From the NCBI GenBank assembly GCA_913064775.1, contig CAJYAD010000007.1, positions 95,388 through 159,387 on the forward strand: a DNA stretch of 64,000 nt, given 5' to 3'. The translations under genes were made by a program, and so were the position numbers. Positions 25,915 to 36,686 of the stretch are shown piece by piece. Under the pieces are notes generated by a model. It searched no databases. It was not told the DNA's origin and worked only from the letters and a program-made list of their open reading frames with translations. Each line of letters begins with the position of its first letter. Positions within the stretch are counted from its first letter, which is position 1. The stretch comes from an uncultured Albidovulum sp. Its GTDB lineage: Bacteria; Pseudomonadota; Alphaproteobacteria; Rhodobacterales; Rhodobacteraceae.

Positions 25915-28900
25915 ATGAAACTTGTCGAAACCGCGATCCGCAATGCGCGGCTGACGATCTCGGTCCTGGTGTTCCTGATGATCGCCGGGGCCATGGCCTA
26001 TATCTCGATCCCGAAAGAGGCCGAGCCCGACGTCCAGATCCCGATTATCTATGTCTCGATGACCTATACGGGGATTTCCCCCGAGGACAGCGAGCGGCTG
26101 CTGCTGCGGCCGATGGAAAGCCAGCTGAAGAACATCTCGGGGATCAAGAAGATGACCTCGACCGCCTATCTGGGCGGCGGCAACGTGCTGATCGAATTCG
26201 TGGCGGGGGCGAACCTCGACAAGGCGCTGACGGATGTGCGCAACGGCGTGCAGGACGCCAAGCCCAAGCTGCCCGACGGCACGGATGAGCCACAGGTGCA
26301 TGAGGTCAACGTCTCGGAATTCCCGGTGCTGGTGGTGACGCTGTCGGGCGATGTGCCCGAACGCGCGCTGACGCTGGCGGCGCGGGCATTGCGGGACCGG
26401 CTTGAGGAAGTGCCGGGCGTGCTGGAGGCCAAGCTTCAGGGCGTGCGCGATGACGTGGCCGAGGTGACGATCGATCCGGCGAAGCTGTCGTCCTACGGGC
26501 TGCGGGCCGATCAGCTGATCCAGGGGGTCGCGGCGAACAACCAGCTTGTTGCCGCCGGGGTGCTGGAAGGACGTCAGGGCCGCTATGCGATCAAGGTGCC
26601 GACGCTGCTGGAGACGATCAACGACGTGGCCGAGCTGCCGCTGATCGCCGAGGGCAACGCGATCGTGCGGGCCAAGGACATCGCCACCGTGCGGATGACC
26701 CAGAAGGACCCCGAGACGATCACCCGGCTGAACGGCCAGCCCGCGGTGGCGATCGAGATCTCAAAACGCGTCGGATCGAACCTGATCCAGACGGTGGATG
26801 CGGTGAAGGCGGTGACCGAGGCCGCGACGCCGCTGCTGCCCAAGGGCACGGTGGTCACCTTCTCGCAGGACAAGTCCGACAATATCCGCCAACTGCTGTC
26901 GGATCTGCAGAACTCGGTCCTGACGGCGGTGATCCTGGTGTTCATCGTGATCCTCTTCGCGCTGTCGGGGCGGGCTTCTCTGCTGATTGGCCTGGCGATC
27001 CCGGCGTCCTTCCTGATCGGGATTCTGGGCCTCGACCTGGCCGGGCTGACGGTGAATATCGTGGTGCTGTTCAGCCTGATCCTGGCGGTGGGGATGCTGG
27101 TCGATGACGCGATCATCGTCACCGAATACGCCGAACGCCGGATGAGCGAGGGGATGGACAAGCGCGCGGCCTTCGCGCTGGCGTCGCACCGCATGGCGGG
27201 GCCGGTGATCGCGGCGACGATGACGCGGGTGGCGGCGTTCTCGCCCTTGCTGTTCTGGCCCGGCGTCGTCGGCGAGTTCATGAAATACATGCCGATCACG
27301 CTGATCGCGACGCTGTCGGCCTCGATGCTTTACGCGCTGGTCTTCGCGCCAACCCTGGGCGCAATCGTCGCGCGCCCGGTGATCGAGACGGCGACCCATC
27401 GCGACGGGCTATACATGAAGCTGGTGGGCCGGGCGATCCGCCATCCCTGGCTGGTGATGACGCTGGCCGTGGCCGCGCTGGTGGCGGTGCCGGTGGCCTA
27501 TGGCAAGTTCGGCAAGGGGGTGGAGTTCTTCCCCAATGTGGAACCCGATTACGGCCTGCTTTACGTCCACGCGCGCGGCAACCTGTCGATCGACGAGAAG
27601 GATCAGCTGGTGCGCCAGGCCGAGGGTCGCATCCTTGGCTGGCCGGGGATCAAGACGGTCTATACCCGGTCGGGCAAGGCCGGCGGGCAGGGCAACGATG
27701 TCGCCGCCGATGTGATCGGGGTGATCCAGTACGAATTCGTCGACTGGCGCCAGCGCAAGCCCGCGAACCAGATCCTCGCGGATCTGCGCAAGGTGATGGT
27801 CGGCATTCCGGGGGTCGATGTCGAGGTTTCGGTCCCGCAGGCGGGGCCGCCCACCGGCAAGGCGATCCAGGTGCGGCTGACGGCGGTGGATCCGGCGCTG
27901 TTGCCGGCGGCGGCGCGGCAGGTGGCGGCGAAGCTGCGCACCATGCCTGATGCGATCGACGTGGATGACGGCCTGCCGCTGCCCGGCGTCGATTGGGAGC
28001 TGCAGGTGGACCGCGCCCAGGCCGCCCGCTACGGCATCACGCCCGGCGCGATCGGGGCGATGGTGCGGATGGTGACCGGCGGGCTGAAGCTGTCGGAATT
28101 CCGGCCCACGGGGGCGGATGACGCCGTCGACATCACCCTGCGCCTGCCGCGTGAGCAGCGCACGATATCAGAGCTGGACCAGCTGCGGATTGCGACCAAT
28201 GCGGGACCGGTGCCGATCTCGAATTTCGTGACCCGGGTGGCGGCGCCGACGGTAGGCACCCTGACGCGGATCGACGGGGTGCGCGCGGTGACGGTGCAGG
28301 CCAATATCCCCGCCGGGTTGCAGCAAGATCCGGTGCGTCAGGAGGTGGCCAAGATGGTCGCCGGGATGGGGCTGGAAAAGGACGGGGTGCGCTGGACGAT
28401 GGCCGGTGCCGATCAGGACCAGAAGGATGCGCAGGCTTTTCTGGGCAAGGCCTTCCTGGCGGCGATGGCGCTGATCTTCGCGGTGCTGCTCGCGCAGTTC
28501 AACCGCTTCATCTCGGTCGGGCTGGTGCTGTCGGCGGTGGTGATGAGCACCATCGGCGTGTTCCTCGGGCTGATGATCATGGGCCAGCCCTTTGGCGTGG
28601 TGATGACCGGGATCGGGATCATCGCGCTGGCCGGGGTGGTGGTGAACAACAACATCGTGCTGATCGACACCTACGACCAGTTGCGCGACGGCGGGATGGA
28701 GAAGGTCGCGGCAATACTCGAGACCTGCCGTGAACGCGCCCGCCCCGTGGTGCTGACCGCGCTGACCGCCATTCTGGGCGTGCTGCCGATCGCCTTCGGG
28801 CTGAACCTGGAACTGCTGGGGCATGAGACGACTTATGGCGCGCCCTCGACGCAATGGTGGATCTCGCTGTCGTCGGCGATCGTCTTCGGGTTGGCGTTTG

Positions 28901-29004
28901 CGACGGTGCTGACGCTGATCGTGACGCCCTCGATGCTGATGCTGGTGTCGCGCGACGGGCCGCGAAAATGGCGCTGGTTCGGCTGGATGCGGCGGCGGCG
29001 CTAG
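25915..29004 (+). CDS. RND efflux permease
   Basis: 1029 residues, right for a full HAE1-type trimeric pump. It starts MKLVETAIRNARLTISVLVF and has twelve membrane helices in two halves with large periplasmic loops. The proton-relay segment in TM4 reads LAVGMLVDDAIIVTEYAE. A matching TM10 segment (GIIALAGVVVNNNIVLIDTY) is in the second half. It exports drugs, dyes or other amphiphiles; the substrate cannot be told. It pairs with the adaptor upstream and converges on the MFS gene with 22 bp between stops. Confidence 0.94.
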   Translation: MKLVETAIRNARLTISVLVFLMIAGAMAYISIPKEAEPDVQIPIIYVSMTYTGISPEDSERLLLRPMESQLKNISGIKKMTSTAYLGGGNVLIEFVAGANLDKALTDVRNGVQDAKPKLPDGTDEPQVHEVNVSEFPVLVVTLSGDVPERALTLAARALRDRLEEVPGVLEAKLQGVRDDVAEVTIDPAKLSSYGLRADQLIQGVAANNQLVAAGVLEGRQGRYAIKVPTLLETINDVAELPLIAEGNAIVRAKDIATVRMTQKDPETITRLNGQPAVAIEISKRVGSNLIQTVDAVKAVTEAATPLLPKGTVVTFSQDKSDNIRQLLSDLQNSVLTAVILVFIVILFALSGRASLLIGLAIPASFLIGILGLDLAGLTVNIVVLFSLILAVGMLVDDAIIVTEYAERRMSEGMDKRAAFALASHRMAGPVIAATMTRVAAFSPLLFWPGVVGEFMKYMPITLIATLSASMLYALVFAPTLGAIVARPVIETATHRDGLYMKLVGRAIRHPWLVMTLAVAALVAVPVAYGKFGKGVEFFPNVEPDYGLLYVHARGNLSIDEKDQLVRQAEGRILGWPGIKTVYTRSGKAGGQGNDVAADVIGVIQYEFVDWRQRKPANQILADLRKVMVGIPGVDVEVSVPQAGPPTGKAIQVRLTAVDPALLPAAARQVAAKLRTMPDAIDVDDGLPLPGVDWELQVDRAQAARYGITPGAIGAMVRMVTGGLKLSEFRPTGADDAVDITLRLPREQRTISELDQLRIATNAGPVPISNFVTRVAAPTVGTLTRIDGVRAVTVQANIPAGLQQDPVRQEVAKMVAGMGLEKDGVRWTMAGADQDQKDAQAFLGKAFLAAMALIFAVLLAQFNRFISVGLVLSAVVMSTIGVFLGLMIMGQPFGVVMTGIGIIALAGVVVNNNIVLIDTYDQLRDGGMEKVAAILETCRERARPVVLTALTAILGVLPIAFGLNLELLGHETTYGAPSTQWWISLSSAIVFGLAFATVLTLIVTPSMLMLVSRDGPRKWRWFGWMRRRR

Positions 29005-29026
29005 GCCGCGTGGCGCATCGGGCGGG

Positions 29027-30664
29027 CTAGGGCCCGAGGGCGGCGCCGGTCGGGTCTTTGAGGCGCAGGCGCTCCTCGGACGGGACGGTCTGGCGTTCGA
29101 TCATCCGGTGGACATGGGGGCGGCCCGGGCCCTTGTGCAGCGCCAGCAGCTTTTCATGGACCTCGGCATCGGCCTGGGTGCGGCGCTCATTATGGCGGAC
29201 GTAATCGGTCCAGGTGGGGACGTGGTAGGTCTCGGTCCAGATGTCGGGGTTTTCCAGATCGCGCAGCAGCGCCCATTGCTGCGCCCCGTCGCGGCGGCGG
29301 ATGCGGCGGCGCAGGGTCATCACCGCCAGGAAGGCCGGCACGTCGTGCTGCGCGATCTCGTAATCCACCATCACCATGATCGGCCCCGATTGCGGCTGGA
29401 CGTCGAGCCGCAGCAGCGGTTCCGAAAACCGCCCCAGCGGATCGAGGTTCAGCCCCCCCAGCTCTTCCAGCGGCCAGCGCAGCCCGACCAGCGCGCCGAC
29501 GACCAGCACCGCCGAGGCGCCCTCCAACGCGACCGGCATGCCATGGCCCTGCGCCACCGCGCCCCAGATCCAGGCGCCCGTGGCCATGCCGCCGAAGGTG
29601 GCCGTCTGGTAAAGCGCCAGCGCCCGGCCCACCACCCAGCGCGGCGTGGTCAGCTGCACGGTGACGTTGAACAGCGACAGCGCCAGTACCCAGCAGGCCC
29701 CGGCGATCAGCAGCGCCAGGCAATCGACGGCGAAAAGCGTGCTTTGGCCCAGCCCGAAGGTCGCCACGGCGAAACCCGCGAAGGCGCCCCGCACCACATT
29801 TTCGTTCGAGAACCGCACCCGGATGCGGGCGTTCGAAAAGGCACCGAGGATCGCGCCGACCCCGAAGGCGCCCAGCAGCACGCCGTACCCCAGCGCGTCG
29901 GTCTTCAGCAGGTCACGCGCCACCAGCGGCAGGAGCGCCAGCACCGACACGGCCGCGACCCCGAACAGAAAGCCCCGGCCCATCAGCCGCAGCAGATGCG
30001 GCGACATCGAGACATAGCGCAGCCCGGCCCCGATGGCGCGGCCGAATTGTTCGCGCGGCAGGGTGCGGGGCGCGGCTTCGGGGTGCCAGCGAAACAGCGC
30101 GAAGATCAGCATGACATAGGAGGCCGCGTTGACCGCAAAGGCCACCGCCACGCCTGCCGTCGCCACGATCGCCCCGCCGATCGCCGGCCCGACCGAGCGC
30201 ATCATGTTGAACCCCATCGAGTTCACCAGCACCGCCTTCGACAGATCCTCCTTGCCGATGATGTCGCCCATCGAGGCCTGCCAGGACGGGTTGTTCAGCG
30301 CCTGCCCGCAGCCGATCAGGAAAGTGAAGGCCAGCAGCGTATAGGGCCCGAGCAGCCCCATGAAGGCCACCGCTGCCAGCATCGCCGAGATCACCAGCAT
30401 GAAAATCTGCGCGGTCAGCATGATCCGGCGGCGCTCAAACGAATCGGCGAGAGCGCCGGCGGGCAGGGCGAACAGCATGATCGGCAGCGTGGTCGAGGCC
30501 TGTACGAGGGCGACGAGCGCATGGGAATCGGTCAGAGAGGTCATCGCCCAGCTTGCGCCGACGCCCTGGATCAACCCGCCCAGGTTCGACAGCAGCGCCG
30601 CCGTCCAGAGCGCGCGAAAGGCCGGATTCCGAAATACCGCCAGAAGCGACGGGCGCTCGGGCAC
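29027..30664 (-). CDS. MFS transporter, transmembrane secretion effector type
   Basis: 545 residues. I start it at the GTG at 30664, which has GGAG six bases upstream. About twelve membrane helices are followed by a cytoplasmic C-terminal domain of some 100 residues (QWALLRDLENPDIWTETY, VRHNERRTQADAE), resembling an ABM-like dimer fold. This is the EntS-like MFS_3 family, members of which export siderophores or other small molecules. No siderophore genes are near. It follows rfbD on the same strand with a 133-bp gap. Confidence 0.88.
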   Translation of the reverse strand: MPERPSLLAVFRNPAFRALWTAALLSNLGGLIQGVGASWAMTSLTDSHALVALVQASTTLPIMLFALPAGALADSFERRRIMLTAQIFMLVISAMLAAVAFMGLLGPYTLLAFTFLIGCGQALNNPSWQASMGDIIGKEDLSKAVLVNSMGFNMMRSVGPAIGGAIVATAGVAVAFAVNAASYVMLIFALFRWHPEAAPRTLPREQFGRAIGAGLRYVSMSPHLLRLMGRGFLFGVAAVSVLALLPLVARDLLKTDALGYGVLLGAFGVGAILGAFSNARIRVRFSNENVVRGAFAGFAVATFGLGQSTLFAVDCLALLIAGACWVLALSLFNVTVQLTTPRWVVGRALALYQTATFGGMATGAWIWGAVAQGHGMPVALEGASAVLVVGALVGLRWPLEELGGLNLDPLGRFSEPLLRLDVQPQSGPIMVMVDYEIAQHDVPAFLAVMTLRRRIRRRDGAQQWALLRDLENPDIWTETYHVPTWTDYVRHNERRTQADAEVHEKLLALHKGPGRPHVHRMIERQTVPSEERLRLKDPTGAALGP

Positions 30665-30755
30665 GATCTTCTCCTTCTCGATGCGTCCTTCCCGGATACG
30701 CTGGCGCGGATGCTCCGGCAAGATGTGCTGGCAAGATGGGGGCGATGCCGATGGC

Positions 30756-30778
30756 GTATTTGGGGAACAATGAAAGGG
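30756..30778 (+). repeat. Dispersed intergenic motif, copy 2
   Basis: Begins GTATTTGGGGAACAATGAAA and ends GGG. It is 20 bp beyond the rfbD stop and upstream of the MFS gene (both genes on the minus strand). It is nearly identical to the copy at 50456-50478. Confidence 0.6.
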
Positions 30779-30797
30779 GGCGACCGGTCCCGGACCG

Positions 30798-31649
30798 TCA
30801 GGCCTGGCGCAATTCGGCAAGCACCGCCGCCAGACCTTGCCGCCAGTCGGGGCGGTCGATGCCGAAGGCGTCCTTCAGCGCGCTGCAATCGAGGCGGGAA
30901 TTCAGCGGGCGTTGGGCCGGGGTGGGGTAGGCGCTGGTCTCGATGTCGGTGACGGCGCAGGACAGATCGGATTGGGCGAAGATTTCGCGCGCGAAATCCG
31001 CCCAGCTGACGTCGGGGGCGCCGCTGAAGTGATAGGTGCCGGCACGTTGCGGATCCTGCACCAGCGCCTCGGCCATGGGGATCAGCGCGGCCGCGATCGC
31101 CGCCGCCGGGGTCGGGCCGCCGATCTGGTCGGCGACGATGTTCAGCGCGTCGCGCTCGGCCCCCAGCCGCAGCATCGTCTTCACGAAATTCGCGCCATGG
31201 GCCGAGAACACCCACGAGGTCCGCAGGATCGCATGCGTCCCGCCGGCCAGCCGCACCCCCGTCTCGCCCGCCAGCTTGCTGTGCCCGTAGACGCCCAGCG
31301 GGCCGGTGCGATCGCCCGGTTTCCGGGGGGCCCGGCCCGATCCGTCGAAGACGTAATCGGTGGAGACATGCAGAAACGGCAGCCCCCGCGCCGCCGCCGC
31401 GCGGGCCATGGCGGCGGGGGCCAGGCCGTTGATCGCGGCGGCGATCTCGGGCTCGTCCTCGGCGCGGTCGACGGCGGTGTAGGCGGCGGCGTTGATCACC
31501 GCCTCGGCCCCCGTGTTCAGCACGATCTCGGCGCAGCGGTCGGGATCCGTCAGATCCGCGGCCGTGCGGCCCAGGAAGGTGGCGTCGGGGGCGATCCGCG
31601 CCAGTTCCCGCGCCAGCTGCCCGGTTTCACCGAAGACCAGAAGCCTCAT
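30798..31649 (-). CDS. rfbD: dTDP-4-dehydrorhamnose reductase RfbD
   Basis: 283 residues from the ATG at 31649. An N-terminal NADPH fold ([16 protein letters not shown]), the STDYVFDG motif and the catalytic YGHSKLAGE are present. It does the last step of dTDP-L-rhamnose synthesis. It overlaps rfbB by 4 bp (ATGA). Gene order in transcription is A-C-B-D. Confidence 0.95.
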   Translation of the reverse strand: MRLLVFGETGQLARELARIAPDATFLGRTAADLTDPDRCAEIVLNTGAEAVINAAAYTAVDRAEDEPEIAAAINGLAPAAMARAAAARGLPFLHVSTDYVFDGSGRAPRKPGDRTGPLGVYGHSKLAGETGVRLAGGTHAILRTSWVFSAHGANFVKTMLRLGAERDALNIVADQIGGPTPAAAIAAALIPMAEALVQDPQRAGTYHFSGAPDVSWADFAREIFAQSDLSCAVTDIETSAYPTPAQRPLNSRLDCSALKDAFGIDRPDWRQGLAAVLAELRQA

Positions 31650-32686
31650 GCCAGGGTTCCCAGACGCTCGCCCACGCCGCCGCGATTTTGCAGCGCGCGC
31701 CACCAGGGTTCGTTGTCGAGATACCAGCGCAGGGTGCGGCGCAGGCCCTCTTCCAGCGTGACCGAGGGCCGCCAGCCCAGCTCGGTCCGGATGCGGGTGG
31801 GGTCGATCGCATAGCGCGCGTCATGGCCGGGGCGGTCGGTGACGAAGGTGATCTGATCGGCATAGGGGGTAGCGGCGGGGCGCATCTCGTCTAGCAGCGC
31901 GCAGATCATCCGCACCAGGTCGATATTGCGGACCTCATTCTCGCCGCCGATGTTGTAGCTGCACCCGACCGCGCCCCGGTCCAGCACCGTCAGCAGCGCG
32001 TCGGCGTGATCCTCGACATACAGCCAGTCGCGGATGTTCTGCCCCGCGCCATAGACCGGGATCGGCCGCCCGGACAGCGCGTTCAGGATCACCACCGGGA
32101 TCAGCTTTTCGGGGAAATGATAGGGGCCGTAGTTATTCGAACAATTGGTCAGTAACGTGGGCAGGCCATAGGTTTCGTGCCAGGCGCGGACCAGATGGTC
32201 CGACGCGGCTTTTGACGCCGAATAGGGGCTGCGCGGATCGTAGGGTGTGTCCTCGGTGAACTGCCCCGTGGCGCCGAGAGAGCCGTAGACCTCATCGGTC
32301 GAGATATGGTGAAAGCGGAAACTCGCGGGCCGGCCGGCGTGGACCCAATGGGCGCGGGCGGCCTCTAGCAGGGTGTAGGTGCCGGTGACGTTGGTCTCGA
32401 TGAAGGCGCCGGGGCCGTCGATCGACCGATCCACATGGCTTTCCGCCGCAAGGTGCATGACCGCGTCGGGCGCATGGCTGGCGAAGATCCGATCCAGCGC
32501 GGCGCGGTCACGAATATCCGCTTTTTCAAAGGCATAGAGCGGGCTGTCCGCCACTGGTGCGACATTGTCGAGGCAGGCGGCATAGGTCAGCGCGTCAAGG
32601 TTCACCACCCGGTGGCCGCGCGCCACCGCCTGCCGCACCACCGCCGAGCCGATGAAGCCCGCCCCCCCCGTGACCAGAAGTTTCAT
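31646..32686 (-). CDS. rfbB: dTDP-glucose 4,6-dehydratase RfbB
   Basis: 346 residues of the extended SDR family. The NAD site [12 protein letters not shown] (5-16), the STDEVYGS motif and the catalytic [10 protein letters not shown] are all present. It oxidises and dehydrates dTDP-glucose. The overlaps with rfbC (4 bp) and rfbD (4 bp) show one translation-coupled operon. Confidence 0.96.
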   Translation of the reverse strand: MKLLVTGGAGFIGSAVVRQAVARGHRVVNLDALTYAACLDNVAPVADSPLYAFEKADIRDRAALDRIFASHAPDAVMHLAAESHVDRSIDGPGAFIETNVTGTYTLLEAARAHWVHAGRPASFRFHHISTDEVYGSLGATGQFTEDTPYDPRSPYSASKAASDHLVRAWHETYGLPTLLTNCSNNYGPYHFPEKLIPVVILNALSGRPIPVYGAGQNIRDWLYVEDHADALLTVLDRGAVGCSYNIGGENEVRNIDLVRMICALLDEMRPAATPYADQITFVTDRPGHDARYAIDPTRIRTELGWRPSVTLEEGLRRTLRWYLDNEPWWRALQNRGGVGERLGTLA

Positions 32687-33258
32687 CGCGTGGCCTCATA
32701 AACGAACGGTGAGTCGAAATCCCGCATCAGCGGTGCGGCGGCATCCTTGGCCGAGAGGACCGCCAAGCCCGGGTCGATCCCCCAGTCGATGCCGATCTCG
32801 GGGTCGTCGAACCGCACTGCGCCATCGCAATCGGGGGCGTAGTAGTCAGAGCATTTGTAGATCACCTCGACCTCCTCCGTGAGGGTGAGGAAGCCGTGCA
32901 GGAAGCCTTCGGGGATCAGCAACTGCCGCCCATTTTCGAACGATAGTTCGTGTCCGGTCCAATGCCCGTAGCGGGGTGATCCCTTGCGGATATCGACGGC
33001 CACATCGAACAGCCGTCCACGCCCGCAGCGCACCAGCTTGGCCTGTGCATGTGGCGGCGCCTGAAAATGCAGCCCGCGCACGGTGTTTTGCTTCGCCGAA
33101 AGCGAATGGTTGTCCTGCACGAAGTCGATGTCGGCCCCCGCCGCCGCCATTGCGGCCCGGTTCCAGCTTTCCGAAAAGAAGCCGCGCGCGTCGCCGAAAC
33201 GGTCGGGGGTGATCAGCAGGACCTCGGGAAGGGCGGTGGATTCGATCTTGATGGCCAT
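32683..33258 (-). CDS. rfbC: dTDP-4-dehydrorhamnose 3,5-epimerase RfbC
   Basis: 191 residues of the cupin-like RmlC family. Characteristic segments are [24 protein letters not shown], the catalytic His region RGLHFQAPP, and a [20 protein letters not shown] strand near residues 126-145. It makes dTDP-4-keto-L-rhamnose. It lies 6 bp downstream of rfbA. Confidence 0.96.
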   Translation of the reverse strand: MAIKIESTALPEVLLITPDRFGDARGFFSESWNRAAMAAAGADIDFVQDNHSLSAKQNTVRGLHFQAPPHAQAKLVRCGRGRLFDVAVDIRKGSPRYGHWTGHELSFENGRQLLIPEGFLHGFLTLTEEVEVIYKCSDYYAPDCDGAVRFDDPEIGIDWGIDPGLAVLSAKDAAAPLMRDFDSPFVYEATR

Positions 33259-33264
33259 GTGGTC

Positions 33265-34137
33265 CTATTCCTCGAGCAGCCGCATCAGATAGAGGCCGTA
33301 GCGGTTCTTCTGATAGCGCTCTGCCTGGGTGCGCAACATCTCGCGGTCGATCCAGCCCGCGGCAAAGGCGATTTCCTCGGGGCAGCCCGATTGCAGGCCT
33401 TGCCGGTCCTCGAGCGTGCGCACGAAATTGCCCGCGTCCAGCAGGCTGGCATGGGTGCCGGTGTCAAGCCACGCAATGCCGCGGCCCATCAGTTCCACCG
33501 TCAGCGCGCCCTCGGCGAGGTAGCTTTCCAGCAGTGTCACGATCTCCAGCTCACCCCGGGCCGAGGGGCGCACCGACCGCGCCCGTTCGGACGCCGTGCC
33601 GTCCAGGAAATAGAGCCCGGTGATCGCAAAGTTGGAGGGCGGCTTGCTGGGTTTCTCGATCAGCGCGCGGACCTTGCCGCCGGGTTCGAAATCCACCACG
33701 CCGTAGCGCTCGGGATCGGTGACGCGATAGCCGAAGACGGTGCCGCCTTCGGGCTGCGCACCGGCGCGGCCTAGAATTCCCGGCAAGCCGTGGCCGAAGT
33801 AGATGTTGTCGCCCAGCACCATCGCCGAAGGCGCGCCATCAAGGAAATCCTCGGCCAGCAGATAGGCCTGCGCCAGACCGTCGGGCGTGGGTTGGGGGAT
33901 GTAGGTCAGGCGCAGCCCCCATTGGCTGCCGTCGCCCATCAGGCGCTGAAACTGGTCCAGATCCTGCGGCGTGGTGATCACCGCGATCTCGCGGATCCCC
34001 GACAGCATCAGCACGCTGATCGGGTAGTAGATCATCGGCTTGTCGTAGATCGGAAGCAGCTGCTTCGACAGCCCCATGGTCACCGGATACAGCCGTGTCC
34101 CAGACCCCCCTGCGAGGATAATTCCCTTGCGGTCCAT
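33265..34137 (-). CDS. rfbA: Glucose-1-phosphate thymidylyltransferase RfbA
   Basis: 290 residues. The nucleotidyltransferase signature ILAGGSGTRLYPVT (7-20) is followed by KQLLPIYDKPMIYYP, LGDNIYFGHG and the C-terminal half typical of RmlA. It makes dTDP-glucose and starts the rhamnose pathway used for O-antigen, capsule or flagellar glycans. It is first in the rfbACBD operon. A -10-like TATGCTAAA lies in the leader at about 34175-34190 on the minus strand. Confidence 0.96.
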   Translation of the reverse strand: MDRKGIILAGGSGTRLYPVTMGLSKQLLPIYDKPMIYYPISVLMLSGIREIAVITTPQDLDQFQRLMGDGSQWGLRLTYIPQPTPDGLAQAYLLAEDFLDGAPSAMVLGDNIYFGHGLPGILGRAGAQPEGGTVFGYRVTDPERYGVVDFEPGGKVRALIEKPSKPPSNFAITGLYFLDGTASERARSVRPSARGELEIVTLLESYLAEGALTVELMGRGIAWLDTGTHASLLDAGNFVRTLEDRQGLQSGCPEEIAFAAGWIDREMLRTQAERYQKNRYGLYLMRLLEE

Positions 34138-34310
34138 GACCGTCCTTTCGCTTCCTGCCGTCCCTGATATCGTGGCTTTAGCATATATGGCCGGGCCATG
34201 GCGCGAAACCGTATTGGCCCGTGTTGCGCAACGAAGCGAAGCTGGAAGAGGCCCTTGGGATACCTATGTGCAACAAGGAGCGTTGGCACCCGCCCGCACA
34301 GAGACAATCG

Positions 34311-35507
34311 CTAGGAAAGCCCGGCCACCGCGCGCGCCATGACCTTGAGCCCGGTCGCGAGATCCTCCTCGTGGGTGTCCTCGTCGAAATTGTGGCTTAC
34401 GCCGCCGATCGAGGGCACGAAGAGCATCGCCACCGGCATGTGCCGCGCCACGTTGGTGGTGTCGTGCAGCGCGCCAGAAGGCATCCGGCGCCATTTGCCC
34501 GGCGCCTCGGCCTCGGCCGCGTCGGCCAGGGCCTGTTGCAGGCGGTCATCCATCGCCACCGGCTCCAGCCCCAGCATCTTGCCGAGCTGCAGGTCCAGGC
34601 TGCGGGCCCCGGCCACCTCGACGATGGTATCGCGAATGATCCGCTCCATCCGGGCCAGACGGTCGCTGTCGCCGTCGCGCCACTGCATCGAAAAGACCAC
34701 CTTCCCCGGCACGATCGACGAGCCATTGGGATGCACGCTGACATGGCCGATGGTCCAGACGGTTTCGGGGCGCACCACGTTGCGCAGTCGGTCGTTGAGC
34801 TGCTGGTTGAAATCCGCAAGCCCCTGGAAGGCGTCGCGGCGCAGGTGCATCGGCGTGGTGCCGGCGTGGTTCGATTGCCCGGTCAAGGTGATCTCGATCA
34901 GCCGGATGCCGACGATCGCGGTCACCACGCCCACCGCCTCTTTCGCGCTGTCCAGGTAGGGGCCCTGTTCGATATGCGCCTCGATGAAGCCGGTGAAGCG
35001 CGCGGGATCCAGGAAGTCGCCCGACACCAGATCGGCCATCCGTGCCCGGCCCTCGGCATAGGTAGTGCCATCCGAGGCGGTCAGAAGGTCGGCCTCGGCC
35101 AGGCTGCGCCCGCCGGCCCAGACGGTCGATCCGGTGGTGACGCCGAAGCGCCCCTCTTCGTCCTGGAAGCTGACGACCGAGATCGCGGGGCCGCCGGCCT
35201 CTTTCGCCGCGCGGGCGACCTCTAGCGCGGCCATCACGCCATAGGCACCGTCCAGCCAGCCGCCCTCGGGCTGGGTGTCGGAATGCGATCCCATCAGCAG
35301 GCTGGGCCCGTCGCCCGCCAGACCGAAGAGGTTGCCGACCGGATCGAAATAGGGTGTCAGCCCGGCGTCGCGGAACTGCTGGGCCAGCCATTTGCGCGCC
35401 TCTATATCCTTGTCGGAATAGGCGGGGCGCACCACGCCGGTTCCGACCGCGCCGATCGCGCGCAGCGCATGCAGGCTGTCAAGGAAGCGCTGCGGATTGG
35501 GTTGCAT
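34311..35507 (-). CDS. M20-family Zn amidohydrolase (N-carbamoyl-amino acid or ureido hydrolase)
   Basis: 398 residues from an ATG with AGGAGGG upstream. The dinuclear metal site of the allantoate amidohydrolase / beta-ureidopropionase / L-N-carbamoylase group is visible: [33 protein letters not shown] and a late SHNFDED. A dimerisation domain sits between. It cleaves ureido or carbamoyl groups from amino-acid-like substrates; which one is not clear. It is transcribed divergently from the saccharopine dehydrogenase pair. Confidence 0.85.
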   Translation of the reverse strand: MQPNPQRFLDSLHALRAIGAVGTGVVRPAYSDKDIEARKWLAQQFRDAGLTPYFDPVGNLFGLAGDGPSLLMGSHSDTQPEGGWLDGAYGVMAALEVARAAKEAGGPAISVVSFQDEEGRFGVTTGSTVWAGGRSLAEADLLTASDGTTYAEGRARMADLVSGDFLDPARFTGFIEAHIEQGPYLDSAKEAVGVVTAIVGIRLIEITLTGQSNHAGTTPMHLRRDAFQGLADFNQQLNDRLRNVVRPETVWTIGHVSVHPNGSSIVPGKVVFSMQWRDGDSDRLARMERIIRDTIVEVAGARSLDLQLGKMLGLEPVAMDDRLQQALADAAEAEAPGKWRRMPSGALHDTTNVARHMPVAMLFVPSIGGVSHNFDEDTHEEDLATGLKVMARAVAGLS

Positions 35508-35620
35508 GGTTGGCCCTCCTGTTGCTTGTTTTATCTGCTCCTCTACCAGTCTGGCGACCCCGTGGCCACTTGGCGGGCCGGAAAACTTCGCATAGGCAGG
35601 GGGCGCGAGAGGGACGAGAA

Positions 35621-36685
35621 ATGACACATCTTTGGGTACGGGCCGAGCAGCGCCTGAACGAGGAACGGGTGGGCCTGACCCCCGAGGGCGCGGCGGTGCT
35701 GATCGCGGTGGGGCTGCGCGTGACGGTCGAGGACAGCCATGTCCGCGCGATCGGGATTGACGGCTACCGCGCCGCGGGCTGCGAGATCGCGGCCGAGAAT
35801 TCCTGGCCCGACGCGCCGCGCGACGCGATCGTCTTCGGCCTGAAGGAGCTGCCCGAGGACGGCACCCCGCTGATCCACCGCCACATCATGTTCGGCCATG
35901 CCTACAAGGGCCAGCCGGTGGGGCAGGACCTTCTGCGCCGCTTTCGGGCCGGGGGTGGCGCGCTGTACGATCTGGAATATCTGGTCGACGAGGGCGGGCG
36001 CCGGGTCGCGGCCTTCGGCTATTGGGCCGGTTTCGCCGGCGCTGCCGTGTCGCTGAAATGCTGGGCCGCGCAGCAACGTGGCAAGATCGCCGGCCCGGTG
36101 CGCCAATACCCCGGCAAGGACGCGCTGCTGACAGATCTGCGGGCCGAGCTGGACGCCACCGGCCCCGCCCGGCCGCGCGCGCTGGTCATCGGCGCGCTGG
36201 GCCGCGTCGGCACCGGTGCTGCCGATCTCTGCGCCGCGATGGGCGTAGCCGTCACCAAATGGGACATGGCCGAAACCGCCGATGGCGGCCCCTTCCCCGA
36301 GGTGCTGGCGCATGAGATTTTCCTGAACGCGATCCTCGCCCGCCCCGGCTGCCCGGTCTTCGTGCCGGCCTCGGCCACGACCGACCCGCGCAAGCTGAGT
36401 GTGATCGGCGATATCGCCTGCGACCCGAGCTCGGATTTCTCGCCGATCAAGGTCTACGACCGGGTCACCAGCTGGGACGAACCGGCGCTGCGGGTCGCGG
36501 AAAACCCGCCGCTCGACGTGACCGCGATCGACAACCTGCCCTCGATGCTGCCGGTGGAAAGTTCGATCGATTACGCGGGCCAGCTGCTGCCCTCGCTTCT
36601 GACCCTCGATGCGCTGTCGGATGGCGTCTGGGGCCGGGCGAAGGCCGAGTTCGACCGACATTGCGCAAATCTTCAGGAGGCATGA
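35621..36685 (+). CDS. Saccharopine dehydrogenase, lysine-forming (LYS1 type)
   Basis: 354 residues. The N-terminal alanine-dehydrogenase-like domain reads [20 protein letters not shown], with the GLKELPED and [11 protein letters not shown] segments of LYS1 proteins. A Rossmann part follows ([19 protein letters not shown]), then [14 protein letters not shown]. It interconverts lysine plus 2-oxoglutarate with saccharopine using NAD. It is followed one base later by the second saccharopine dehydrogenase, so together they can run lysine to aminoadipate semialdehyde and glutamate. Confidence 0.85.
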   Translation: MTHLWVRAEQRLNEERVGLTPEGAAVLIAVGLRVTVEDSHVRAIGIDGYRAAGCEIAAENSWPDAPRDAIVFGLKELPEDGTPLIHRHIMFGHAYKGQPVGQDLLRRFRAGGGALYDLEYLVDEGGRRVAAFGYWAGFAGAAVSLKCWAAQQRGKIAGPVRQYPGKDALLTDLRAELDATGPARPRALVIGALGRVGTGAADLCAAMGVAVTKWDMAETADGGPFPEVLAHEIFLNAILARPGCPVFVPASATTDPRKLSVIGDIACDPSSDFSPIKVYDRVTSWDEPALRVAENPPLDVTAIDNLPSMLPVESSIDYAGQLLPSLLTLDALSDGVWGRAKAEFDRHCANLQEA

Positions 36686-36686
36686 C

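Noticed and set aside
30798..34137. Horizontally acquired O-antigen island around rfbACBD
   Set aside because: Composition matches the neighbours and there are no glycosyltransferases, wzx/wzy or mobile elements beside it; it is a plain nucleotide-sugar operon.
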